This document shows positions 24,301-35,613 of a stretch of DNA of 64,000 bases, one piece after another. Within the stretch, counting starts at the first letter, position 1. Each line of letters opens with the position of its first letter. The notes under the pieces were generated by a model. The model saw only the letters and a program-made list of their open reading frames with translations, was not told the origin of the DNA and ran no database searches. The position numbers were made by a program, and so were the translations under genes. Source of the DNA: Rhynochetos jubatus. Its lineage: Eukaryota > Chordata > Aves > Eurypygiformes > Rhynochetidae. The stretch is taken from the NCBI GenBank assembly GCA_027574665.1, contig CM050653.1:10438664-10502663 (forward strand). The letters are read 5' to 3'.

Positions 24301-25663
24301 GACCATCTCTCTAGGAGCCTACCAGTTACTTTTTCTATAACTTCTATTTTTAAACATATAACACACCAAAGGGCTCAGAAAATTGAACTTAAGAACAGTC
24401 TTAGATTGTTAAAGAAGTGTTGCACTCCTCCTGAGGGTCTCCCTGGAAATGTCACTGACCCTCTTTGCTATTATAATATATAATATTTAAAAATACATGT
24501 ATTGTCCTCTAATTATGAATCCCCATCTTTGTTATACTGTACTTTTTTATCATTCTACTTGCACCGCTTTGAGCCTTCTCATGAAAATATCCTGAAATGC
24601 ATGAATTACTCTTACTCTTACTTAAAATCTTTGGATGGACACTTAGTGTTTGCATAGGTATGAAAAATCAAAGGGACATTGCCACTAATTCCTAACATGC
24701 CAAAGCGTTGCTGTTTTAAATAAATACACATTCAAGAACTGTCTTTTTTTCAGTCATTTCCTCAGTTAATAAAACAATACCCTGTAGGTTTATTTCTTTA
24801 ATGATCCAAAACACAACTACAAGCCATGTTATTTGTTATTCATCTACAACTACACTTAATGTCATCCTCATGGCACAAATGTAACAAGACTGAGTTGGGA
24901 AAACGTTAGCAATATTTCAACTGACTGGCTCACTAAATCATGAATAACACAGCTAATGCACAAGGTCATTCACTAACAAAATCTATTTGCTGTGCCCTCA
25001 GAATAAAATGAAAATATTTATTACCAAGGATGCCACCCACTAATAACAGGACTCACAATAAAGCTTTCAGGTGAGGGTGAACAGGGATGATGTTAACTTG
25101 CCCAGTGTTTCTCACAACAGCGTTTCAAAAACTTACGAAAACTGTGAAGGCTACTTTGCCACCTTCAAAGGAATTTCTTTAAAATTAACAAAAAGTGAAA
25201 GATGCAGTGAAACCTGCTTATAGTTCAGAAATACAGGCTCAATATTTTTTAAAGAATACAAAATTTAATCATATAATAAAAAAGCACTATGTTATCTTTG
25301 GATGGGTGAAGTACAAAATAAGGAGGGTAAATGCTTGTCGACGGACTGGGTATTGAATGCATCTACAGGATGTGGTGTGCATGTATGGCTGTGTGCAGGT
25401 ATGCACATTTGATGGGAAAGAGGAGAAGAAGGATTTAACAGGAAAGATCTAAGTGTGCAAAGAATGGCTACTTTGCAGATCCTGGGGACAGCTTTACAGG
25501 GAAAGGTTTAAGTCCCTATTGACAGCCTCTGAAGACCTTTCTTCAGAGCTTTTCAGTAGCTACCAGAAATTCAAAACCCCAGTGAGTGCTTCCACATGTT
25601 TTTTCTCCCCTCCCCAGAGTCTTCCATACTTTAGGCAGCCAGGACTGCTGAAGTAATATTCAA
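21325..25663. other. Unique non-coding DNA with a T14 tract
   Basis: Mostly AT-rich. A T14 tract at 22613-22626 runs into CCACAG, forming an acceptor-like site followed by about 50 nt open in one frame, with a weak donor-like GTAAAC. A small GC-rich patch with CCCCGGGGATCGGGGG-type sequence lies at about 23497-23513. No gene or known repeat was recognised. Confidence 0.45.
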
Positions 25664-25720
25664 ATTATTATTATTATTACTACTATTATTATTATTGTTA
25701 CTGTTATTATTATTACTATC
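25664..25720 (+). repeat. Imperfect ATT trinucleotide microsatellite
   Basis: About 57 bp of ATT units interrupted by ACT and GTT variants. It sits exactly at the edge of an older interspersed repeat and may have grown from that repeat's terminal trinucleotide tail. Confidence 0.92.
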
Positions 25721-25960
25721 TCGCCTACAAATTCTTCTCGTGGCCAGGATCCTCGTGCCTAAGGCACTGTACAAACACACAACTAAAAGGTGGTTCCTGT
25801 GCGAAAGAGCTTACATCTACCAAACAACTGGAGACAGTAAATGACTACAGAGAGAGGGGTACAGATGAGGAACTGAGATTAGGCAACAAGAGGGCAGAAT
25901 ACTAAAACAACTTCCATCCACACAACCTTCTTTCATACTTTTTTAGCACAGGAAGTGATG
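25721..25960. mobile_element. Probable old amniote interspersed repeat
   Basis: The sequence following the ATT run contains phrases I associate with an ancient interspersed repeat of reptiles and birds: AAGGCACTGTACAAACACAC, AAAGAGCTTACATCT, CTGGAGACAG and GGGTACAGATGAGGAACTGA, in that order. This repeat typically carries a trinucleotide run at one end, which fits the adjacent microsatellite. I cannot name the family with certainty, and the right boundary is approximate. It is non-coding and heavily diverged. Confidence 0.45.
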
Positions 25961-26639
25961 TGATCAGCTAAGTCTTATGAATCCTTTAAAATATGCACTT
26001 TCACTGTCTCAGTTCAGAGGAGCAGAAGAGACTTATCGGCAGGTTTAAAATAAAGAGAAATGGCAGGAAAGGACACTTTCCTTTTCTGCAATGGGTGTAA
26101 TGGAGAGGTCTCTTTTCTGCTGTAGGCTCAAGCCAGTACCTACTGGCATGAGTTTCTGCTGGCACTGCCTCTCCACTAACAATGCCATAGGAACGTTTTT
26201 CAAGACATTGCTACAAAGTGTAAGAAAGGATTCCTGGAGTGTCCCACTCCCTGTGGTTCCAGTTCAGTTTTAGTGGATTTTAGATCAGATTATAAACCTC
26301 TCATTGGGCAAAATGCTGTTCTGAATCTCAGATCTCTGTACACTTGCTGGGAGAATCCTACATTCAGAAAAAAAAGCATTTCTGACATGATGCTTTCTTA
26401 AGAAATTGTAAGCAACTGCAGAAATATTCGAACATGAGAAGATAGATGAATTGACAGTGTGAGGCTGTGGACTAATTCTGTGTATCAGGAACTAGCCCTG
26501 CTAGTGACAGAGTTCACTGTCCCTCAGAATGCCAGCTACGTGCTCTTGTGAATAGATCCTTCGCCTTCATTTTTTTTTTTGCAAAATGTGCATCATTAGA
26601 AAAAAAAAATCTGCTATTTAAACTATTTTGACTGTCACA
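25961..26639. other. Unique non-coding DNA, nothing recognised
   Basis: AT-rich unique sequence with short T and A runs near 26570-26610. No coding frame or repeat was recognised. Confidence 0.5.
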
Positions 26640-26960
26640 GTTTAGAGAGCGATCGCAGGAGCAGTTCCACCAGCAGATGCAAGACGGCGGTAACCTCTGT
26701 CAAGGGTACGGTAACCTCTCTCATTGGCACTGATGCATTCAAAAGAGGACATCGCCCACAGCCTTTATGAGACTGTCAGACTTGTATGGATTATGCAATT
26801 TAACACACAGAAATCATTACTGCATACAATTTACGATAAATGTAAATGAAATGCCTATCCGCTTTATGCATACATGGGCATAGGTCACTATTAGAGTGCC
26901 AGCAATTTCAAGCAATTTCTGTATGCTATTTTCTGCAAAAATTAGCACAATAGCTTCCTT
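26640..26960. promoter_or_regulatory. Candidate conserved non-coding element with a spaced repeat (inference)
   Basis: This stretch is free of simple repeats and has unusual CpG content for its surroundings. It holds the palindrome GCGATCGC (26649-26656) and two copies of CGGTAACCTCT (26688-26698 and 26709-26719) starting 21 bp apart, two helical turns. It then continues with AT-rich, homeodomain-like sequence (GGATTATGCAATTTA near 26789). Such a mix is typical of vertebrate enhancers, but conservation cannot be judged here. The repeated motif could be a paired protein-binding site or a coincidence. Confidence 0.25.
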
Positions 26961-27957
26961 ATGGGGGTGAAAATCTATAGGAGAGTTAAAAGCTCGGTGA
27001 AATGTTTGCTGAGTTCTCTCTGACTGCTCCATTTGGCAGGCAGACTTTCTCCTACCAAGACAGACTGTAAAGTACACCTAAGACTGCGCGTGAAGCCGTA
27101 ATTGCAGCCCTCTCCCCTCCCTGCCAGCATGACCACAGCACAGGCTTGTTTCCAGAGCTTCCTCTTGATGCAAATATATGGAAACCAGCCTTAAAAGAAA
27201 TATATGCTACTAAAAAAGAAAGGTGGCTATTACAAGGGCAGTACAGATAATGACTTCCTCAGGAAAGAATTTTGTGAGAAAGTGGTTTGCCTATTTCCTG
27301 ACCCCCTTGCTTTTGTAGACTGCTAGATTCGTGCCTGATTTCTAAAGGAGAGGATGCTCTTTAAAATTCCTTTCCTTTTTAATATATGTATCATACGCCA
27401 GAGTCCTTTATGAATACCTACACTAATCTGCACACACAGACATAAAATGTATGTCTCAATATAAGATACATACATACAGCTTATTTCACCCACTAATCTT
27501 CAAAAATGAATACAGAACAGCAGTATAAACATAAATTAAGCATGAGGTATACATCCCCACCAATCAAGATTAATGTATATTATTATCCCTTGACCCCTTC
27601 TTAATGTTCCATTTTACCATGTTTCTAAAATATTTATACCATACAGGGTGTTAAATTATAGCAATTAAGACCATAGTATGGTTTTATTAATATTTCATCA
27701 AGAATGTTTCATAATTTGAATTTCCCCGGTGCCCTTCTCTTGCTTTGCTGTACACTGTGGGAATGGAGGGCATTTCTGGCTTGTTCTTCTCCATCTTTGC
27801 AGAACTTTACCAGCACTTTGCTTTATGTAGCCAGGCGTGGCGTTTTGCAACTACTGATTTTTTACTTAATGACTGACTCATGTAATAGTTTCAGGTTCTT
27901 TATGTGCAACTCTAGGTCTCCAGCACAACAAACATATCAGAAAACAGGAGAGAGACT
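26961..27957. other. Unique non-coding DNA with a small hairpin
   Basis: AT-rich. AGACATA and TATGTCT form a small inverted repeat with a 5-nt loop near 27440-27458. The plus-strand frame at 27704-27988 runs from unique DNA into the CR1 and is a chance frame. Confidence 0.5.
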
Positions 27958-28392
27958 GAAGAAGGGCCATGAAGGGGCTGGAGCATGAATTCAAGGAGAG
28001 GCTGAGACCAGTGGGTTTGTTCAGAATGGGGAAGAAAAGTCTAAATGGTGATTTAACTGCTGCTGACTGCTCCTTTGCCAGGATTATAAAAAAGATGGGC
28101 TTTTGCAAAGGCTCATACCAAAAAGAGTTGAGGCAAATTGCTGAAAAGGTTGGACCTACAAAGGTTGTGGTTGGACAGAAGGATAAAACTATTTTCTTAG
28201 TGAGTAAGTTACGGTTGAGTGTTGGCACATGCCGCCCTGAGAGGCTGCAGTCTTTTTTCATTGGGATTTCCATAATTCAGGTGGAGCAGGGCCTCAAGAA
28301 GCCAAATTTCAGATTTGGCACTGCTTTACACTGATTGTTGGACCCAATGACCTCCATCTGCCTCTTCCAACTTAAATTTTTCAATGATTATA
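27958..28392 (+). mobile_element. Old, strongly diverged CR1 LINE 3' portion
   Basis: Plus-strand CR1 of about 0.43 kb, much more eroded than the other copies. Recognisable blocks in order: GAAGGGGCTGGAGCATGAAT, GAGAGGCTGAGACCAGTGGG with a following GTTCAGAATGGGGAAG, TTGAGTGTTGGCACATGCCG, GCCCTGAGAGGCTGCAGTCT and the tail GTTGGACCCAATGACCTCCA with CTTCCAACTT. The tail wording differs from the GATCTTTAAGG type, so it belongs to another, older subfamily. A 121-codon frame at 27969-28334 passes through it, but it is not a clean match to the ORF2 end and is probably incidental. Confidence 0.8.
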
Positions 28393-31300
28393 AATATATA
28401 GATGTACCATCTTTAAAACCAGTGCTTCTTCACAAGAGACTCTGTAATTCCATCCTGATATTTCTGAAATACTGATAAACCCATACTTGAAGTAGGTATT
28501 GCATGATTTTATGAGGAAAGGCTGCTGTCCTCAAGAGTACCATCATCTCTCAGACATGGGTTCAGCAAAGTATTTTTATTTCTGGTTCAGTTTGTTCTTA
28601 TCCTACGAAGCCCTTCCAGGAATGTTCAGCTGATGAATCATGGCCCAAAAGCACTAAAGTGGAGGGAAGAAGAGAAACACAGAAATTTGGGAAAATTCTA
28701 AACAAACTAACACTTGGGCTTTTCTGCTTAGGTCATCATGGTCATCACAACAGAGCTGAACTAAGTTATGTCAGCCAAACTGGAAAGATTAAAAAGATTA
28801 AAAAATGGGGCAAATGACAAAAAGCTAGAGGAGGGAAAGAGTTGGACCCACAGAAACAAAGAGGGGATGAGGGTAAAGGAAAAATTACCCAGGAACTTGG
28901 ATTTGGTTTGGCTACTCCCTCATATTTTGCACTCTATATTCCAAAGGTGGATTCAGAAAGCAGTTTCAGACATCTGAAAATCAGGCATTTAGTAAAATCT
29001 TCTTGCCTACTTTCCATATAGCTTATAGAGAGAGACAGGCGCTTCCAGAGAGCACTTCGTTCTCTCTCAGAAAGACATAATTCACGTGTAAATAAAATGT
29101 CACCATCCATTTGATGTGCAGCATGATACGCCGAAAGCAGCTGGGGGTTTGCAGCAATAATTCAAGGAACTGGTCTGCATGACACGGAAATAAGTAGGTG
29201 ATCTCATGAGGAAGGGGTATGCCAAACTAATGGGTAAAAAAGCAAGATAGGAAGCAGGGGATGTCTCTGCTAACCAACAGGCTTAGTCACCCGGACTGCA
29301 ACATGCAGGACAAAATTCTACAGTGGTGTTTTCCCATAATTCTGAGACTGTAGTTTCAAACCCAAAACTCAAAATCAGTATTATTTCTCCATCCATGTAT
29401 CTGTATTATTTTCTATAATCTAGGATAAGTGTAGTAGTGAGTAATACTGATACAGAATGATAAAAATGACTTAATCTTGCAAGAGAATACAAGAGTTAAA
29501 GTGGTAGTTGTAAAATATTTCAATGGTTTTAAAACAAGGACAATTTTTACTAGGTACAAACTGTAGCATTTTTTTTTTCTTTTTTCTGAATAATTAAATT
29601 CCTTTTTTTTCTGCCATTATGTTATATTAAACACTGATGATTTTTTTTTCATTCAGTACTCTCAGCACTCTCTTTTCAAAATAATGGAATGGATTTTATA
29701 TTTTCATTTGAAACAAAAACCCCAAAATTTTGTTTATTGTAAGAATCAATTTTGATTAATTTCTGATAAGGTCTACAAAAAGCTTCCTCCCCTCAAAAGT
29801 ATGCTGAACAGACAAAGTTGACAAATTATCAGGAGGAACACGTGCCTCCAGGGTTTTCCTGAAAGGATTTGGTTGTTGTGGGAATTCATATAAATGGAGG
29901 CACCAGCAAAAGAGCACAGCTCTCTATATTACATTGTCACAGAGCAGGAAGAGTTGATGCTCCTTCAGGTAACATTGTGCCACATATAAAAAATGAGCAA
30001 TTTTGAGCAATTAGTTTCACCAAAGGTTGAGTGAGAATCTGAACGTCCTGCTGCCTTGCAAGTGAAGATATAAAGGAGAAAAGAGGCTTGTTTTCCATGT
30101 GTAGGATGGGTGGGGAGATGAATGCAAGATAATTAACAGGTTGCTGCATCTCTTGTTTTTGATAGCCAACTTAATTAGATGTTCTGTAATTTTGCATCTG
30201 GACAATTCCTTGGGTCAATGCAATTCCTACTAAAACTCATCTATAACAGATAAAAGCACCAGGGTCTTGTAAAATAGAGATATATGTAGGATGTAATTAT
30301 ATGTAAAGTGTATGTGTTTTGTGTGTATGATGTATGGGTCTGGAATAGTATTTGCATATATTTGAATATTCATTAGATCTTCAATATCTTGTGAAACAAA
30401 ATGTAATAAAGGAAGGAATAGAAACTGAGATAACAGGGAGAAGATGCATCTCTTTCATTTTCCTAATCTTGCACTGTATAATGATCTACCCATCTATTTT
30501 CTTATTTAAAAATATCAACAAGATGTTTGATACTATAAATAACATTAAATAATAGACATTAATAATGCATTATAACCTTGCATTCAATTAAAATCTTTAG
30601 ATTAAACCCAAAGATACTAATACTTAAATAATAATTAATATAAAATTAACTTTTAAATATAGCACTGTAATACTTTGTGGAAATTATATTAGTAGCTGGA
30701 GTACTTTAAAGACATAAGCCTATCTAAATCAAACTGAAGGCACTGTTGACAATTCATTAGAAGGAATCAAAATATACTGCTCATTTGGTAATTACAACAT
30801 ATAAATACATTTCCATTATCATACTGATCATAGTACTGCATCTACCTCATTCATTTAAACTACCATATTATTACTTGTGCAAGTTTACTATGTCCTTAAA
30901 ATACACTATGCCACATTTTAAAATTACTATTTCAGCAGCAGCAGTGTTAGAGTTAAAGGAAAATAGTGGTTTTTATAAAGCCTAATACATCTGAAGGGAA
31001 AAGCACTCAGAGTATCTAAATATGTTTTCTATGCACAGTTTGAACTCAAGTTGTTCAAAGTGAAGTGTTGCCTTTGGTGTGGAACATGAAGTACTTGGGA
31101 CAGAAGAGCAGAGCAGCATCAAAGAAGGACCCACCATCTGATGCCATAAAACGCATGTATTGATTTCGTATTTTGAAAGGCTTCCTTTACCTTGAATAGT
31201 TAGCAGATCCAATGAAAGTCTGAACTGACCCCTATGATTTTAAATCCTGCTTTAACTAAAATGCAATAGTTGAGAAGGACATACAAGTTATTCTATAATT

Positions 31301-31522
31301 ATGCTTCTTACCAGCAATCAGGGTAGTAATTCAGAGACAGATATATGACACATTGGGTTTTTGGACCAGAAAGATTAGAGAAACTAGTTGTTTTTAAAAT
31401 GCTCAGTAGACTATGAAAAACAAACTACTCTGAAATACCTTTGATAGAGTAGGCAGAGGTTGATTTTTTAACATGGATTAAGTTAAAATACTTAACCTGT
31501 TTTTTTCTACTTGTTAATATTG
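28393..31522. other. Very AT-rich non-coding DNA
   Basis: A 9-bp unit (AGATTAAAA) is duplicated near 28785-28806, T-rich low-complexity sequence covers about 29569-29650, and 30280-30960 is especially AT-rich with no protein-like frame. The short frames here are consequences of base composition. No gene was recognised. Confidence 0.5.
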
Positions 31523-31990
31523 TCATGGTAAAAGTGATGCACTTCACTGGCAAGACGTGAAGCAAAAATATGTTTATTGATATGAAAGAGTGAGTTAACA
31601 AAGTTCAATAGTAAATGTGGCAGTGGTTAACAAGGTTTGATGGCTAGGTACACTTGATTATTTACTGCACAGAGGACAGGGTCAGACAAAACCGCCAGGA
31701 AAACCCTCCGGTTGAGTCCTGAGGCTCAGAAAGGAGCCCCTCGCTTTCTGAGTCCTTTCCAGGGAGGAGGCGAGGTGTGGCTGGATCCAATCCTGCTCCT
31801 AGACTTGGTCAACAGTTTATGTCTAAAGGATTATATGTAATCACTATTTATGGGGGTAAGACGATTGATTCATAGTCACATTTTCATATCGACTACAGGT
31901 GTTAGGTGAGAAATAGCCCTTGGCTACTGTGTTGTTAGCCACTTTGAGCCAGATGCATCCATCACGACCACCCCTGGTGGCTACCACTTG
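31523..31990 (-). mobile_element. Probable solo LTR of an avian endogenous retrovirus
   Basis: Read on the minus strand, this segment has the order expected of an LTR: a left part with GGTGGTCGTGATGGATGCAT, a TATA-like CATAAATAG (plus 31840-31852), a GC-rich block with CCTCGCCTCCTCCCTGG, then CAATAAACA as polyadenylation signal (plus 31573-31578), and an end in CCATGACA. The wording GGTTAACAAGGTTTGATGGC and GAGGCTCAGAAAGGAGCCCC is familiar to me from bird-genome LTRs. No internal gag, pol or env sequence is visible beside it, so it is likely a solo LTR left by recombination. I could not find a clear target-site duplication, and the left boundary is uncertain. Confidence 0.6.
31573..31578 (-). 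terminator. AATAAA polyadenylation signal within the LTR
   Basis: On the minus strand AATAAA sits in CAATAAACA, about 50 nt before the presumed LTR end, which is where an R-region polyadenylation signal would be expected. Confidence 0.5.
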
Positions 31991-32065
31991 AGCAGGGTAA
32001 CAGGAAAAAGTCATGTCAGGTAGGGAGGGGGGAGCACACAGTCACAAATCTCACCACCCTCACCA

Positions 32066-32103
32066 CCTCCCCCCCCATCTTCCCCACCCCCCACCCCCCC
32101 CCC
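32066..32103 (-). repeat. C-rich tract; G-quadruplex potential on the minus strand
   Basis: Four C runs of 8, 4, 6 and 10 bases (32069-32076, 32082-32085, 32087-32092, 32094-32103) are separated by 5, 1 and 1 nt. On the minus strand these are four G runs with short loops, the standard pattern for a G-quadruplex. The tract lies about 75 bp beyond the presumed left end of the LTR. Confidence 0.85.
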
Positions 32104-35100
32104 AAATTCTCCATACAACCCTTTCCAAATCTCCAAAGCACGTTTAGGATCATAATAAAGGAAATAAAATGTGATGTGGTGATTTCACTGTATCTGTTTG
32201 GAGTAGTCTTTATCTGGAACTGAGGCACTAACAAATTGTCTTCCTTTGCACAAACTGAAGACGTACCAGTATGGGAGGGAACACTGCATATATGCTCAGC
32301 AAATTTTTTTTGAGAACCAGAGAATGCGCTTTTACGTGAGAACAAAACAAGTAGACAAGTAGCTTTTGCTTCCACTATTAGCTTTTGCTTCAAATGTATT
32401 CTGAAAGACTTTTTTCTAACCAATATAATTCTTGCCACTGTTCACATAATTAGCATCTGATCTACAGACAGGCAAGCTTCCTGGCGAAGTCTGGAGCACA
32501 TACTTGGGGGAACCCAAGATGTTGCTAATAATAGCTGCAGCTGGTACTCTTTGCACAGAAATTACTACTGTAGAGTGGAATGCGTGTTTGTGTCTGATCT
32601 GCCAAGGTGAAATGCTGCATCTTGGCATGCTCTGCCCTCTGTGGGCCTGGCAGTGACAAGGGATGGCTGGACACATGCCCCAGTCTGTTGATCTGCCATG
32701 GCAATGATAGCCCTTGGCAGTATAAATGAGTAGAAGCCATACATGACATTTTACATTTTGCAGCTAAAGCTATCGGAGCATGTCTGCCTGAGTCCCATAG
32801 CTGAAGCCATCCCCATGCATCCCTGCATCTACATACAGCCCAATTAATCTCACTTTATTAAGAATTCAACTGAAAAAAAGGATGTTTTCCCTACTGAGCT
32901 TGCATTTCTTCCTGTTCTGCAGTTTTCTTTGATCACTTGCTAACCAGACACAATGTTGGTTACATGGTTGATGACAGCAAAGGTGTCTGAATAATTTGTG
33001 GTTATAATAATAGTATACAAATATAAATATGAATTTATATTAAATTCTTTTACATGTTTGTAAATTCTCTCCAAACAGCCTGGTGTTATTGCTTTGTTAG
33101 ACCTAATTTGAAGAATGGTTTTCTGTGCATAATTCTTAGGTCATAATTCAGAATTGATTCAGGGCTGAATCTTGGTGTGAGGTCATAACTGTTTTGTGCC
33201 TCACTGATTTCATGGTCGTGCTGCATATGGGCACTGTCAAACGGAAAAGTTACCCTGTTGGTTTTATAGGGTCACATTTTCATAGGCAATCAGTTCAATT
33301 CACTCAAAGCATAACTGCTGTGCATCAAATTCAGTTAGACATAAAAGTGACACCGAGCTGCTTCTGTTTGCGATTGGGAAGAGATTGCATAATGTAGACA
33401 CATCCCCTTTGTACAGGAATACCTTCATCAGTAAAAGTCTTTGTCTTCCATTTGAGATGGGGAAGTTGTGAAACAGTGAGATAAAAGTGATTTGCCGCAA
33501 GGCATCCAGCAGCCTACTGCCAGAAATGGAAATTTCTCACTGTCCTGAAGCCAAACTCAGTGACACTACTTTTCATCCCACAGTTCAGCAGTAAAAAATA
33601 CAATATTTCCATAATTACTGATAGTTTAACATGTTCACCCTAGCCTGGAATTTGTAATCAAACACTACCACAGGGGGGTTCAGGATAAAAACAAATAAGT
33701 AAAATAAAATTATAGAGCTAAAGAAATCAGTTGGACTAAATACCCCCTTTTTTTTTCAAGCTCAGCTAACTGCCTTTTCCTGAGGACAGGTAAAGGAAAT
33801 TCTTCTGGGAAAAGGAGACACCATCTTTGAGAAAACAGCAGGAATCAGTGCACAACAATAAAATCATACATTAACTGAAGAGTTCTTTATGATAAATATA
33901 TCTAATAATTAATTGTACTTGGTACTTTGGGCCTATTTAAAAATTAACTGATAAAGCAACTCTACTTCTTAGACTGATAACCATCTTACTGAATTTCAGA
34001 GAGGTCAGAGGCTTCCTTGTATATTTAGCTGAAGCAGTCTTTTAGCTCTCTGATCTTTTCAGTCTATCGCTATTGTTAAGTCTTGAGTTCTGCTTTTCAA
34101 ATTCCTTGTCTCCAGCTCACTTTGCATTTCCTATTCAGCAATTTAACCCTACAGACAGTTTATAAAACAAGATAAAAATCCATAAATTAGGCGTCCATGA
34201 GTGCTTGTGCCCTATATCTTTGTCAGGGATGATCACAATCAAACGCTTGTTTCTCGAGACAGCCTGTCAGCAAGCACAATTACAGGTTCTCAACTTGCCC
34301 TGCCACGGCACAAGGCAGAGGTAAGACTCTTGTAGCAAAGGAAATAGCTTCATACTCATTCTTCATCTGTATCTTTTCTGCCTATTTTCTTAATTCTATT
34401 TATTTCCTTTACAGACTGTCATTAAAAAGAAAACTATATTACATATGCAATATTTATATTCCATTATGGGTATGGTTGCTTCAGAGACTGTAAAACACTG
34501 GAGTGTGGTGCAAACATCGCCAAGCCAGGGATAACCAGGGAGTTCGGCAGCTCTGCTGCGTCACCACAACCCTGTGAAGGTCCAAGGTGCCACAGCTGAA
34601 CTGCTAGCAGCACCTTCAGCAGTTGAAACCCTTATGAACGCTAACATCCTTGTGAGCTTTTATTTCTCGATGTGAAAGGCAAATCCTGCCATCATTATGT
34701 AGAGCAGAAATTTTGCCATGGATTTAACTGCAACCAAAACTTAACTAAGTTTGGGGGTTTTTTTCTTTTACATTTGAGAAAGGCATGCTAAGGACTAAGA
34801 ACGTGACTTACAACCGTGACTCCTGTCCCTTGTACAGTAGGAAAAGTGCACTCAGAAAAACCTTTCCTGTAAGTAGTGACACTTTTGGATGAATGCTGTG
34901 GACCATATATCGTCTGAAATAGGATCTTTTACAACACATTCCACATTGTGCTCTGTTGAGCAAGGAAAGATGATAATGGTATAATAAAAGCCTGTACACC
35001 ACAGGTCATTATGATGGAGTTGAGTGGTGGAAGAGAAAATTTTTAGATTTCTGAGACAAAATTCATACATATTTAAAAGATTCATCCTAAAGTGAGCCTT

Positions 35101-35613
35101 AGCACATTGCTGAAAGGAAAAATAGGATGATGTTGCACTGGTTTTGTGTCTTTTCCTTTTCAACTCCTCTAGGAATCACGAAACATTAGGAAACTCTGAG
35201 GTGATCTGAGAGCTTTCCTATGCCTCAGCGTCCCCCAGGATGGCTCTGTCCTGGAGCACTACCTGGAGTTCCCACATCACCTCATACCTTGCTCCTACCC
35301 CTGAAAAATGTGTCTCTTACCGTCTTCACCCTAATATGCTCCCTAAGGAATCCTCACAGGACAGGCTTAAAGTCTCCTGTCAGTCACTATGTCAAGAGTC
35401 CCTGGGCACATCTGCAAATTTAAGGCCCCCTTACTTCTCTCTCTGCATGCTGCAAAGAATTCAGTGTTGCAGTAATTGTCCCACCTTAATTTCCTATTTC
35501 TTTCTTAAAGGAAACAGCTTTGTCATCTAAAATATGAGCAAGCATCTAGACAGCCAGGCAATACTCTGACACAGGGATACATCTTGGTCATGAATTCCAA
35601 CACTGTCTGGCTG
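32104..35613. other. Unique non-coding DNA with a short direct repeat
   Basis: A 13-bp sequence TAGCTTTTGCTTC occurs at 32360-32372 and again at 32379-32391. The minus-strand frames at 32016-32438 and 32416-32749 overlap each other and partly read low-complexity DNA. A GC-richer patch lies at 34500-34620. No gene was recognised. Confidence 0.45.

Noticed and set aside
32016-32438. A 140-codon minus-strand frame.
   Set aside because: Part of it reads the C-rich low-complexity tract, giving glycine-rich nonsense, and the rest has no family resemblance.
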